NCBI GenBank assembly: GCA_001600415.1
Contig: BCJX01000004.1
Location: forward strand, 1,197,689 to 1,261,688
Source: Pascua guehoae
Taxonomy: Eukaryota; Basidiomycota; Tremellomycetes; Trichosporonales; Trichosporonaceae
Reading direction: 5' to 3'
Length of the DNA: 64,000 nucleotides
Shown here: positions 10,914 through 22,187 of the stretch, piece after piece
How positions within the stretch are numbered: position 1 is the first letter of the stretch
Layout: each line of letters opens with the position of its first letter
Position numbers and translations under genes: made by a program
The notes under the pieces: model-generated
Told to the model about the DNA's origin: nothing
The model's database searches: none
Seen by the model: only the letters and a program-made list of their open reading frames with translations

Positions 10914-12189
10914 ATGGCCAGACTCAAAACCATCCCGGGCAAGGTGAGTCTTTCAGGAAGGCAAGTAATCCAACTTGGCAGCGGAAGAGTCCAGCGTTCA
11001 GTTGCCGCAAAGCCAAAGCTCCCCCGAAAAAGCGTGCCACACAAACCGGTAACGACAGCAACACCACTGCGCACACATCGGCCGCCCCAATCGCCCGACA
11101 GAGTCAGCGCACCATCATGGGCAAGGTGAGCACCACCACTCTCCACACCAGGGCTAACACCAATCAGGGGCCGAAATCGAAGAAAACGACCCAGTCCTCC
11201 GACGCGACCGGAGCTCTCGGACATCGTCCTGTGGGTGCCTTGAACTCACGATACCAGAATCTCTGCTGGTTGAACGTCATTCTCCAATTCCTGGTCCGTC
11301 TGCCAGGCGTGGGGGAGCTCGTGGACGAGCATCTGGTCGGGGTCGACGACGCGGTGGTCCAAGGGGTACGGGAGTCTAGCAAGAGCATTGCGAGCAGCGT
11401 TACACCGTGTAATGTCAAACTCGCCGCGGCCATGACTGGTGAGTCCAACTCAGTGGTGGCGTGGGCTTACAGATAGCAGTGGGTATCATACCGTCTGCGA
11501 CTACGCCCATGGACCCTTCCCTCGTATGGCCAAAACCCGTGCAGTACCTCCACAAGTTCGTCCCCAAGCCACACAGTTTCAGTGGTCTCCTCGAAACGGG
11601 CGTCGAAGGCGACGTCGTTTGCTCGTGCTGTCACGGGTCTCTATACGCCAGTCCGGTAACGACGAAGAGCATGCTCCTGTTCGCTTTCATTGACGCCCCG
11701 GATGTCCCCTTGGAGACCGAAAACAACACCATTACCACGGGTGAACTCTATCGGTCGGCCATTCAAGGATATCAGCATGGACAACAGTGGTGTGAGGTCT
11801 GTCAGAGCCTGACCAGCTTCTACCGCCCTCCTCGGACACTCTCACATGGGCCCAATCTGGGGCTGCGAGTGAAGAATGCGGGGGCCGATGCTGCCGACGT
11901 TCGCGTTGCGGTCGTCGACACCATTGGCGACTCGACCGACCCGTCCCGCCAGTGGCGAATTGTGGGCTACATGCTCAAGCATCCCGAGCCCAAGAAGACG
12001 AAGCGGAAACGCCCGGCCCACTCTAGCGTCGTCGTCCGTGAGGGCGATGACTGGTGGCACATTGGTGACAACCAAGTGGACGCCTTTGTGCCGGATTCCG
12101 ACTGGAGTTTGGCGGACGTCAAGATCCAGCATCTTCGACCACCCCAGGTCTACATGGCTTTCTACGCCAGCTGTCCTGTTAAGAAGTGA
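10914..12189 (+). CDS. Divergent ubiquitin-specific protease (USP/UCH domain) protein
   Basis: Four exons (10914-10943, 10982-11125, 11168-11438, 11477-12189) encode 385 aa. A basic, low-complexity N-terminus leads to NSRYQNLCWLNVILQFL, which fits the USP Cys box (consensus N-x-G-N-T-C-Y-x-N-S-x-L-Q) with the putative nucleophile near Cys91. Two CxxC pairs (CSCC and CEVC) lie where USP fingers bind zinc. Near the C-terminus, AHSSVVVREGDDWWHIGDNQV resembles the His box (GHYxAxVR-GD-W-x-x-x-D/N-D). USPs remove ubiquitin from proteins. The Cys box is divergent (QNLCW replaces GNTCY), so activity is uncertain. The 3' splice site of the last 38-nt intron was chosen because only it keeps the frame open. 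Function beyond the fold is inferred. Confidence 0.7.
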
Positions 12190-13081
12190 CGTGTGAGTGA
12201 TGAGAACCTTCGGCGTGGGTTGGGGCTGACAGCCAGGCATTTTGTGCTCTGCAGCTGCCTAACCGACAATTGCTTTTGTGATGAACTTGTCGCGGGGGTG
12301 GCAGTTTCATGCTTGGATGTCATTGTACCGAGTATGCGAGGATGAACCCCTGTTGTGAATAGCAGTTTGCTGCAAGATCCGAGAGAGAACGGCCAGACTC
12401 TTCATAAACACTTGGGCGGGCCAGCAGGAGCTCAAATGGAATCGCGTCCGCATTAGCATTGGAGTTAGCTACCTGGCCTCCTAAAGAAGCTCTGACTGCC
12501 ATTGTCAAGCAGCTCGCAGATTGCCGACCGATCAGTGAAGGTGCGATATAACAGACAGCTAGTTCAAGGAAGTTGGCTGGATGTCAACATGACTCACAGT
12601 GAACGAGAGTTGAGATCAAAGTGCTAGTGGGACCACGTGTTGCCACGTGTCACGTTTATGAGGTGTGAATTCAACAGCCCATTATCAACGCTTTCAGACA
12701 GGCAGGCATTATTCTTTGTGCATTTTTTTTCGAAAAAGTCCCAATCTGAATATTTTGTCGAATAAATCCCAATTTCGACACATGGCAGGGCTGGGGCTCT
12801 GTGGCCCTGCCTGCGAGCGCCTGCAGTCCGAAGTCTTGAGACGAGCCGTTGCAAACTGTTCATCCAGCAACAAAAAAGGTGAGCTATCCCCGCCCAGCAG
12901 AGTACCGGCAGCAGCGACGACGACCAGGACGACGCTTTACGCAGCGAACACGCAGTGGCGCGTCTCTTGAATCGTTGGCAGACAGCTGTGCAGGCCGTCG
13001 AGATGGAGATGGAAAGAATCGACAAACTGGGCGCAACTTGCGACGAAGAAGGAGCTTGAGCACTAACGCCAGACCACCACA
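12190..13081. other. Intergenic region upstream of uL18
   Basis: This 892-bp stretch contains an AT-rich island at about 12640-12790. That island has a direct repeat of the form CCCAAT..GA..TTTTGTCGA / CCCAATTTCGACA and the reverse-complement-rich TTTCGAAAAAG. The final part before 13082 should be the ribosomal protein promoter and leader. No gene is seen. Confidence 0.5.
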
Positions 13082-14226
13082 ATGCCGTTCGTCAAGGTCG
13101 TCAAGAACAGCGCGTACATGAGCCGCTTCCAGGTGAAGCCTAAGCGCAGGAGGGCCGGTAAGGTGAGTTACAGCCGCAGTCGGCGATCGAAAGAGGCCTG
13201 GCAACTTTCGGAAGCCGCCCAAACGTGTGGTGAAGCAGCATGTACTAACTTGCCAGACCGACTACGCCGCGCGCCGCCGCCTCGTCAGCCAGGCCAAGAA
13301 CAAGTACGCGTCGCCCAAGTACCGCCTTGTGAGTATCGAAGGAGATGGAAGTGGTGATTGAAGAGGCGGAAGTTGCGAGCGGTGCAGGATTTTGGGAGGG
13401 CAGAGCCCAAGCGAGCATTGACGAGGGTGGTGTCGGGCGAGAGTGTAGTGGCTGCAAAACTTGGAATGTAGTACTGACTATCCAGGTCGTCCGCATCACC
13501 AACCGCCAGGTGATCTGCCAGATTGTCTACGCCAAGATCCAGGGTGACGTTGTTCTCTGCCACGCCTCGTCCAAGGAGCTCGGCAAGTACGGCATTGAGC
13601 ACGGTCTTACCAACTGGACCGCCGCCTACGCCACTGGTCTTCTTGTTGCCCGCCGTGCTCTTACCAAGCTCGGCCTCGCCGACAAGTACGAGGGCTTCAC
13701 CGAGCCCACTGGCGAGCTTGAGATTGTCGAGCCCCTTGGCGACGACGAGCCCCGCCCCTTCAAGGTCTTCCTTGACGTCGGTCTCCGCCGCACCTCGACC
13801 GGTAACCGTGTCTTTGGTGCCATGAAGGGTGCCTCGGACGGTGGCCTTTACGTCCCCCACAACGAGAAGCGCTTCCCCGGCTTCGACCCCGAGTCCAAGT
13901 CGCTCGACGCCGAGGTTCTCCAGAAGTACATTGTCGGTGGCCACGTTGCCGAGTACATGGAGTCGCTCGAGGAGGAGGACGACGAGCGCTTCAAGAAGCA
14001 GTTCGCCACCTACCTCGCCTCGGACATTGGCTCGGAGGACATTGAGGAGATCTTCACCAACGCCTACGAGAAGATCCGCGAGGACCCCTCGTTTGTCCCC
14101 ACCAAGAAGGACACTGCCAAGTGGAAGGCCGAGTCTGCCAAGTACAAGAACGTCCGCCTCACCCGCGAGCAGCGCCGCGCCCGCGTCGAGGAGAAGATCG
14201 CCGCGTACAAGGCCGCCCGCGAGTAA
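13082..14226 (+). CDS. RPL5: 60S ribosomal protein uL18 (L5)
   Basis: Three exons (13082-13162, 13257-13328, 13486-14226) encode 297 aa, the family length. The protein reads MPFVKVVKNSAYMSRFQVK, TDYAARRRLVSQAKNKY and VVRITNRQVICQIVYAKIQGD, then LGLADKYEG and FKVFLDVGLRRTSTGNRVFGAMKGASDGG in two pieces, all standard eukaryotic L5 blocks. It binds 5S rRNA and, with L11, docks the 5S particle on the 60S subunit. Codon use is strongly biased to C-ending codons (GCC, CTC, AAG), as expected for a highly expressed gene. A TACTAAC branch-point sequence is visible in intron 1 at about 13243. The L5 and eL37 genes lie 5 kb apart, but they are not an operon. Confidence 0.95.
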
Positions 14227-14680
14227 GCGTTGGCTCTCTGTCCTTGTCAGATCGTCCACGATCTTGGGGATTCTGTTCTGTCGGTGTAGTTGCCGGGCTC
14301 GAGACATGCATCATTGTGTCCGGGGTTGTGAATAATGTCAACTGGTGCGGTAGAGAGAGGTTGTCATGCGGCTGCAGTTGCACAACTCGTCAATTGACTG
14401 AATGGCTAGTGTGGTGGAGGGTAGGATGACCATGGTCGACCTCGGAAGACAAATCCAACGCCATCAAGAAGCCAAGGGCGCGTGTCATGGACCAGCACAG
14501 GACCTGCGCAAGTGACAGTTTCTGTGGCGTCTTGGTTGCGTTCTGTCCTTTGGTGTTGCAAGGCTGTCTCATTCAAGCCGCTCCCTGCCTCGCACCACCC
14601 AGCAACCCACCCTCGTCTAGACAGTACAGGTGGAGACAAGCCACGTAGACGACAGGCCGAGGGTACACGGCAGGGACGAT

Positions 14681-14870
14681 ACAGGTACATCCAGAAAGTC
14701 TTGAGACTGCCGCTTTACGCTCGGTACAGGCGAACACGCGCGTAGACAGTCTACCGACGAATCCATGGCGAGCGACCACACTGACGTTCCCTGCTTGTCA
14801 ACGTGCGCGGTGGGCGCACCCACGCTGAATGTGGCAGTCTCACGACTTTCCGGACACACTTGTCTTGTGT
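14681..14870. repeat. Dispersed hairpin repeat, inverted pair
   Basis: The left arm (about 14683-14720) reads GAAAGTCTTGAGACTGCC in its core. The right arm (about 14826-14860) reads GTGGCAGTCTCACGACTTTC, its reverse complement with few changes. Both are flanked outward by ACAGGT / ACACTTGT-type ends. The pair encloses about 100 bp and could form a hairpin. Related copies occur at 15.6, 35.8-36.6 and 46.5 kb, so this is a dispersed family, probably a small non-autonomous element. Confidence 0.65.
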
Positions 14871-15559
14871 GTCTGTGGGGGTGTGTGTAGCTGGGGGCCG
14901 AGGGAGGGGTGTGTGTGGGCAGAGGGGGGTATACAGCACACACTGCAGGCTCACAGGGCATCACCTGTCAATACGTTCACGCGGGGAAGACGTGAGGTAG
15001 CCAGCACAGTTTTACAGCGACCGTTGTCGCAAGGACACGGCAGCCTTGGTGACAAGAGAGCTAAGAGTTGAGCGCCCACATCGGACGCAATTAAGAGGGA
15101 GATTGGAGCGGTATATTCGAACCGCTGCGATTCTGTTGTGGCCCAAGCTGATCTCCAAAGACAGAAGCTCGAGCTGTGCTAGAAGTCGAAATGGCACGAA
15201 TCCACAAGTGGCACAAGGGTCCAGCTTGTCAAAAATCGTGATCGGTGTGGGTTTCAGTGCCACATGTTATCCCCACACCGTTCGGCGGAATCGGCCCTCG
15301 CCTTCAACCTCGAGCGGGGCGCAGCACTTGTGCATTCGGCGATAGTACAACCTCCAACGAGCGCTGTTGCGTATGGATACCCTTAGCGACTAGTAACTAA
15401 ATCTTCACTACACGTGCGTCCCCAAAATCTAGACTCTGCCTACTTACGCCTCCCCCCAGAGTTGGTATAGACACTACCGACAGATCCACGGTACACCAAG
15501 TGAGCACTGACGCTTCCCGCTTGTCATATCGCATTTGCATGTGACCATCTACGCAGGGC

Positions 15560-15700
15560 GCACCAAAGCTGAACGTGGCAGTCTCAACTTTCGGGACACG
15601 CCTGTATTGTACGCCGCCTTGGTCTCACCCCATCGGCTTCAGTGTCATACGTTACAGGTGTCGAAAGTCTTGAGAGTGCCACTTTCGGCTTGGTCCAGTC
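15560..15700. repeat. Dispersed hairpin repeat, second inverted pair
   Basis: The forward copy near 15565-15612 has GTGGCAGTCTCAACTTTCGG. The reverse copy near 15653-15690 has CGAAAGTCTTGAGAGTGCCA. Similarity to the 14.7-kb copy extends upstream (CTGACG-TTCCCGCTTGTC and GGGCGCACC blocks), so the repeating unit is longer than the core. A more diverged forward copy follows at about 15745-15850. Confidence 0.6.
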
Positions 15701-18700
15701 CAAGTCGCCATGGTCTTTAGGTTCAGTGGCAGGGGAAGGGGGTACACTGATGTTTCTGCTTGATTATATCCCACAGGTCCTGCGCCGTCGCATACGAGCC
15801 GTGCGGGTCCTAGCTTGACGTGGTAGTAGCTAGGCTTTTCTGACATACCTGTACATCGGGCAATTTGTCCCCATTGCGTCAGCCGTGGGAAGGCATCAGA
15901 GCAATAGAGTGCAGGTTGATTCACCATGACTGGGTTTCCGCCAGGTTCCGTCCCTGGCAGCCTGCAAGCGGTTCGGCCATGAGCGGTTTCTGAGCCTCCT
16001 TCCAAGCTCTAAATAGGACCTTTTGGGTCAGTGGTTGGACAAGGCCGGCTTTTGTGCCCCGTTCTCACACTTTCCGAGTACGGAACGCTCGTGCTGTTGG
16101 ACGAGCTGTTAGTGGAGAAAAAAACGTAACGGATCAAAGTACTTGTTGGGCGACTTGAGGACAAGAAGACATTGAGGAGAAGAGGGAACAGGTTAAGATC
16201 ATGAAAGAACTTGTAGGGAAACATCGGGACACAAAGGCTTTGAGGAACACAGGGTACATGTCTAGAGGATGGGGGTTACAGCCTTGTATGGGAGGGTGCC
16301 AGTTCGGGGGAACCGTATCTGGGTTGATGCTATTGTGCTCTGACACCATTCACGATCGGGTACGTTGTGGGTGTTGATGACTGGTGTTTGATTCATTTTT
16401 ACCAACACTGCTATTCATGTCTTACTGGGCCTTAGACTCGCACCATGATGCCACGACCCCATTGCCACGTCGCCGTTCTTCACATTCTTACCACTTCTCT
16501 TTCACTACTTGTCCTTTTTTTTCTTTTTCCAACGACCCTCATTTCCAACCCATTTAGCCGTACATGCAACCCCAAGCCTTAATTCTCGGCAGACCACAAT
16601 AAACCCATGACAGCAGCCGGACCTCTGCCTCTGCGCCAGATCCATCAGACCCCTGCGCGCTTCACGGGCATGAGAGAATGACAAAAGGCTCATGGGGCTC
16701 GAACGATACCAAGACATGTCGCTCTTCATCTCTGCAGAGACCACGCGTGGTGCCTCGGCACACAACGCCCCGCTCCCGAGCCGCCTCGTCGCAATCAGCA
16801 CAGTCGGTATGATTGCGCCGTCCCGCGGCAGGCGCACAGACCCACGCATATGCTTGTCTTTCCATGTCACACGGACGCCACGGCGTGACTGGTTCTTTTG
16901 TCGTTCATGCGACAGGCACAGGCACGCGCCGAGCGCCTCTGTCCGTACCCCCGTTACTCGGTCCTTCGGGGTTGCATTGGCTCGGAGTCATGGCTGGTGT
17001 TTCTCCGTGATTGTGAGGCTGCAAGTACAGAGACGGAGGGCTAGGGCGACGTCGCGATGCTCCCCGAGGCTCCCGATCCAATCGCTTGGGTCACGGAGGA
17101 GGCGGCGCGTTCCTGCGCCTACATTAGCCCGGCCGAGGGGCCGAGGGAGAGGCGGCGCCGAGGGGTCGCGCACAGACCCACCGTGCCGCGGCGTCGGGTA
17201 CCTTTACCAGTCGGCCGGCACGCCGGCGGCCGAGGGGCCACGACATGCCGCGCGGTATGGCATCGAGTTGTGTTCGTGTGTGTTGATCGAAGCGTTTGGT
17301 GGTGCTTTTGCCTTGCTTTTGCCTTGTGACAATTGTCCGCTTAACTGGACGTGGGATGGGACATTTCCAGGTGGCGAGATAGAGTTTGGAGAACGCGAGC
17401 GGTGTGGCGGCGCCACAGTAATGCGCTCGAGCCGCGTGTTTCACCATCCAGGGGGAGGGGCCAGATGTGGCCAGCGAGCACCGTCTCACATCTCAAATCA
17501 CCCACGGACGCGCTCATGCCCCCTCCCCCTCCGCCACCTCGAACGCTTGCACAGCACAGCACAGTCGGCCGTGTGGCACGGTCCCTGCCGAGGCTGACTT
17601 TAGGTTTGGTGGGGTGGCTTGAACCTTTTTTGGATCCTGGTTGATTCATGTTCCATCGCGCTTACGTTCGACTCGTGCGGCTCAATTATCGCTCGGTGCC
17701 TGCGCAAAGACGCGAGACAGATTCTGATGGCACAGCGCATTCATGACTAGTACAATTCCCAGGCACAGGCACAGACGCGCCGCGGCCTCGGTCTCATCAA
17801 AGCGTCGGGAACGTTAGCGACCTTGCGACAGGGGCACGACAATAGAATGGACAATGGACACGAGCCGTGCCCCCCGGTGTCGGTATTCCCATCAACAGTG
17901 CGGTCCCGATCCGCAACGGCTGTGGCGGCTGTGCCTGCGGCGATACGAGCTCCCCTCCAGGATTCCCATGGACGGTGATAGCCCGTGCCGCTTTCGCCGA
18001 GTGGACGGTAAATAGGCCGGTGTACCGAGACAAAGGAAACGCCACATAAGAAAACAAATGCGCTGGGGAACACGAAGAAAAGATAGCTCACTGGGGCAGC
18101 GTGCCTCTGACACAATTGACGTGGTCTCCTTCACAACAAGCAGCCTGGGCGCAGAGACACGCATGCAACTCAGGGGGCCCGACGCAGCAGCGCTTGACGT
18201 CGCCCATCACGGCCACCCCACCGCGCACTGCCAACATCGCCGAACAAGGCCCACCAACAACTCAATTGCAACGTTGCCCTCCCTGCGCGCGTACCTGGGT
18301 CGCATTGATACAATGCGAGACTAGGCGAGCTCCGCTCTCCGCGTCGTTCCTGTGGCTGATTATCTGGTGCTATTATTGCTATCGGCATCTGCCGACATTG
18401 TGACGGCGCGCCGACGCGGAAGGTGACGTTAGAGATGGGTCCTAAATCTGTCGGATGTAGAATGAATTAGGTCGCGGAAGTGGCTGCTAGTCTCGTCTTA
18501 GTCTGTATTAGCGCCTGTGGCAGAACAGGGCATGCGTGCAGTAGTGGTGCAGAGGCGGGGCGAGGGTGAAGTGCATCGGGAATTTAGTGCATGTTGCCTG
18601 CAGCACACATGACATGATAGACAGACTGGTATGTGGGGTTGTTGTTTTGTGAGGGGGCGCGATTGGTCTCCGAGTGGTTGTTGGCCATGCCACACGGGTC

Positions 18701-20168
18701 CACAGGGATCCCCAGCACCGACGAGTCTCGAAGCTGAGTAAAGTTCTGGTGCACACGCATGGACGTGTTGGGTCGGCCGCGAGCCGCGAGTCGATCTGGG
18801 TGTAAAACCAGTCGAAACGACCGATCAAGGGGGGGGGGAATGCAGGATCCTGCAGGATCCCTCAAGGTGCAAAAGGAAAAAGGTGAGGATTGACGTGCCT
18901 GACGTGACAAGGTGATCGCCGAGCGGACGACATCGCGTCTCTGTCTCTCAGTTCAAGGCATCAACCAAGATGCCCAGCTCTTGGCCGGAATTCACGGGTT
19001 ATTGCGGAGCATACCGAGCATGTAGAGACGCTGTTTGAACAAGCCAAACCGCCGTCATGGCATACCCCGGTCTTTGGGGTCCTGTCACGCCGCCACATGG
19101 GCATCCGCCGCCGCAGCTGCCGGTTAGGGCCCCCATCGTACGGAAGCAAATCCAGGTCGGAACACTGAAAATGGGCGTCGTGCTAGTCTCGATCTGTAGG
19201 CACAAACAAATCACCAGGAGACGACGCCTTTGCGTTGCGTCTGGCATGTATTCCATAGGAAGCAAAAGCTGCGGGGGCGCAAGAGAACCAGTGCATTGGA
19301 AACGCGCTATTCGTCACCAAGGGAAAGGACGGCTGCGGCGGTGGCGTGGGGCCAAGCGGGGGGAACGGCGCAGACTAGAGGATCAAGGCAAAGCGCGTGA
19401 CTCTCTAGAGGCAAGAAAACAACGCCAGCACAAGCAAGCCGCGGTCCGCCACGCCGATATTCCGAGCAGCCGGACGGCTATTGCTGGCATTGCTGGCTCA
19501 AACGGACCACGCGACCACGCATGACACCGGTATCCGGCCCGGGAGGCAAGGCAGTGGCGCCGGGCTGACCGACAGGTCAAGGTCAAGGTCAAGGGGGGGG
19601 GTGATGATGAATGATCGCATGGGTTGCATTGGCGCACGTCAGCCACTTTGCCGCCACTGGCGTCGTGCGGCGCCCCCTCTGCCCTGTCACTCGCTTCGAG
19701 ACGCGCTGCTCGTCTTGTATCTATCGATGTTTATCCGGCCCCCTTACCGTGCATGCAATGCAGCGGGCGCTCCAAACGGCCCATTTGTATTGCCGGTCAA
19801 GGTCAAGGAACGATGAATCGATGAGGTCAAAGGAACGATGAATCGACGAGGCCAAGCGCCAAGAGGCAAGCGCCGAGGCGCCGAGGCATGCCGCTGCATC
19901 ACGCACCACGGTGCAATGGGGCGCGAGTCGACTCGACAGCACATGATGCGCGGGCAATTCAGTATACTGTAGTGGTGTCAAGGCGACGACGTGTACCATC
20001 CGCAGCCGCGGGCGACGGGCGCACTGGCGTGCTGGTGTGATGCTGTAATGCGTCAGATGAGACGTATCCAAAAGTTAAAGGTACGCATGTACGCATGCGG
20101 TGGCGCGCGATGGGCGAGCGTGACATGTAAAGCATAAGGGGCGTTTGGGGTGGCGCCGGCGTTGCCGT

Positions 20169-20223
20169 GGGGGGGGGGGGGGGGGGGGGGGACTAGGGCC
20201 CCCAGCCCCCCCCCCCCCCCCCC
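20169..20223. repeat. G-run/C-run palindrome
   Basis: Twenty-three G (20169-20191) are followed by ACTAGGGCCCCCAG and then eighteen C (20206-20223). The two runs are complementary and could form a foldback, and either could form a quadruplex or i-motif. Such a stretch is also a classic place for sequencing or assembly error. Confidence 0.7.
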
Positions 20224-20929
20224 GGTCATGTGGTCGATTTAGAACCCAGCTGTCCGGGTGTGGAGAACGGGCGCACGGTCCTCATGACACACGGGTGCCA
20301 CTCATTCCGTCGTCATAGCGATAGTGATTCCTGCACACTCGAGGTGGCACCAGCTTGCTACTGTAACTGCGTTGCTAAACTCGTCGTCCCGCTGATGTTG
20401 TCATGCCCGCCCTGCCCCACTCGTCCTGCATATCGTGCATTCCTTTGGGCTGCAATAATGGATCTGCTCGACAGCCATTGTCTGCATGACGAGCACGGTC
20501 TTCCTTTGATTCAATGACACTGACACTGCTGTTCTGCAGTCGGCATTCCATGGGTTGTCCACGAGCCTCGACTATCGTCAGCCACATGTCACAGACTGCT
20601 GATAGGCTGAGCTGCAGTCCCCAGCACATGTGCTTGCTCTCGAGTACGTATAGCATCTGTGTGCGTTACACTCGGTTGCGGCGGACCGACCTTCCCTCGG
20701 GCCTCGGCAACGGCTAAAGGAAGGAAAGAAAGCAACGAAGCAAGGAAAGAACCGCACAGAGGTGCTGTGCCAAGTTGTACTTGAGAGTCTTGTGTGTTGT
20801 CAACCTCGGTTGTCAACGCGAAGAGTGCGCAAATCGCACCAAGAAAACACGTTATGCACGTTACTGCGTAAAATTAGAATTGCTTTCCGACAATCAAGCT
20901 TTATGCTTTGTGCCCAGACATTACACTAG

Positions 20930-22187
20930 TCCCAACCTTGCTTTGACCCGCCAACCTTGGTTAACCCAATCCTCTCTCTTGGCAGTCGTCGAAACCTCTG
21001 CTTTCACTGCTTTCACTACTACTCTCTCCTTGCTTCTCTCTCTCTCTCTCTTTCTCCCGGTGCTCTCTCTCCCCTCTCGCCTTGGCAAACTATACCGCCC
21101 CTTGCGTCTCAAGCGACTTTGGACCTTGCTTTGCCCTCTCCCTCTCTCTCGTCTTCTGTCTTCCTTTGCCCGCCCACCACGATCGTCCCACCTCAAGTCT
21201 CCTAGGCCTCGACTCTTCGGACCCACATCCACCCCCTCCGGCCGCCGGACCTTTGTTTTGGCACACTTCTCCCACACTCCCGTAGGCCCCGTCCCCGGAG
21301 TGGAGCCAAAGGACTGTCGACCTCGTCAGCATCGCAACATCCCGAGGCGGTTGGCCTGATCTCGGCGACCACCGCTCCTCCAGGCACGCGGCGCAGGTTG
21401 CATATCCCATCGTTTGGACGTGTGCACGTCTGCACGTCTGACACTTTGTGTGTGGCGCAAAAGATACACAACAGGTACACCGACAGGGCAGATATCTCTT
21501 CGCGCCGCGCCTCTGCGCCTCCGCCTCTTTTTCCCTGGCGCACACCCACCCACTCAAACCCCCCACCTATTATTCCATTGCCACTTTTTTAAGCTCTCCG
21601 CTCTCAAAACTTTCCCTTTCTCACTCTTCAACTCTCCATCCCTAGCTTTCTTTTCCAGGCACCGACCGCGCCAGGACGCGTAACACTGCACAGTGACACA
21701 TGCCTCTTTGTCCGTCTTTTCCTTGTCGTCGCCACTTTCGCACAAACCTCTCCCTGTCCCTCTCTCGCTTTTCGCTTTGCTCGCAAGCCCTCCCCACCCC
21801 ACACCCCGCACGCCGCCACTGGACCGCCACCGACCGCGCGCGACCTGGACCACCTGGACACTTTTGACCCTTCCCTTACCTCGTTTCTTGCGCTCCCAGC
21901 CATCGCTTGGCTTTTCATCCCCCTCCCTTTCGGCCCCGGTACCCGCAAACCGGCGACACCCCGCCCATGGCAATCGCGCTCCTTCTGACCCCCGTCGCCT
22001 CGTACTCTCTCCCACCGCGCCCCCAGCCCATTCATTCCTTTCAACGTGCCCCACGCGTATAAGATCAGCGATCAATCGCGCCCAGACCATCCATTCTTCC
22101 CCACGATCCTCTCTCCGAGACAACCAACCAATCGCACTACCGCCACACTCTACCACCGTACCACACTTGAACACACTCCATCTCATC
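20930..22187 (+). promoter_or_regulatory. Pyrimidine-rich leader/promoter of the secreted precursor gene
   Basis: About 1.2 kb of plus-strand C/T-rich sequence (long TCTCTCTC, CCCTCTC and CACCCC runs) leads to the ATG at 22188. Pyrimidine-rich tracts commonly precede highly expressed fungal genes. An open frame runs in phase upstream from 21693, but it has no signal peptide and looks noncoding, so I start the protein at 22188. A long or spliced 5' UTR is possible. Confidence 0.5.

Larger units (their letters stand above)
14227..22187. other. Nearly 8-kb gene-poor, repeat-rich region
   Basis: No gene is supported in this stretch. Long open frames exist (for example a 301-codon one at 16692-17597), but they are arginine- and proline-rich, lack recognisable domains and are matched by equally long frames on the other strand, as expected in GC-rich noncoding DNA. 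The region holds copies of the dispersed hairpin repeat (14681-14870, 15560-15700, 15740-15850), a G23/C18 palindromic homopolymer pair at 20169-20223, and, from about 20930 to 22187, an extremely pyrimidine-rich stretch that leads into the secreted precursor gene. Confidence 0.55.

Noticed and set aside
13163..13485. Possible intronic snoRNA in the uL18 introns
   Set aside because: No clear RTGATGA C box with paired CTGA D box, and no H/ACA fold found.
16692..17597. 301-codon open frame on the plus strand
   Set aside because: Composition is Arg/Pro/Ser-rich with no domain, and comparably long frames overlap it on the other strand. Expected by chance in GC-rich DNA.
21693..22187. In-frame upstream extension of the secreted precursor
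   Set aside because: It lacks a signal peptide and has leader-like pyrimidine composition. The ATG at 22188 gives an immediate signal peptide.
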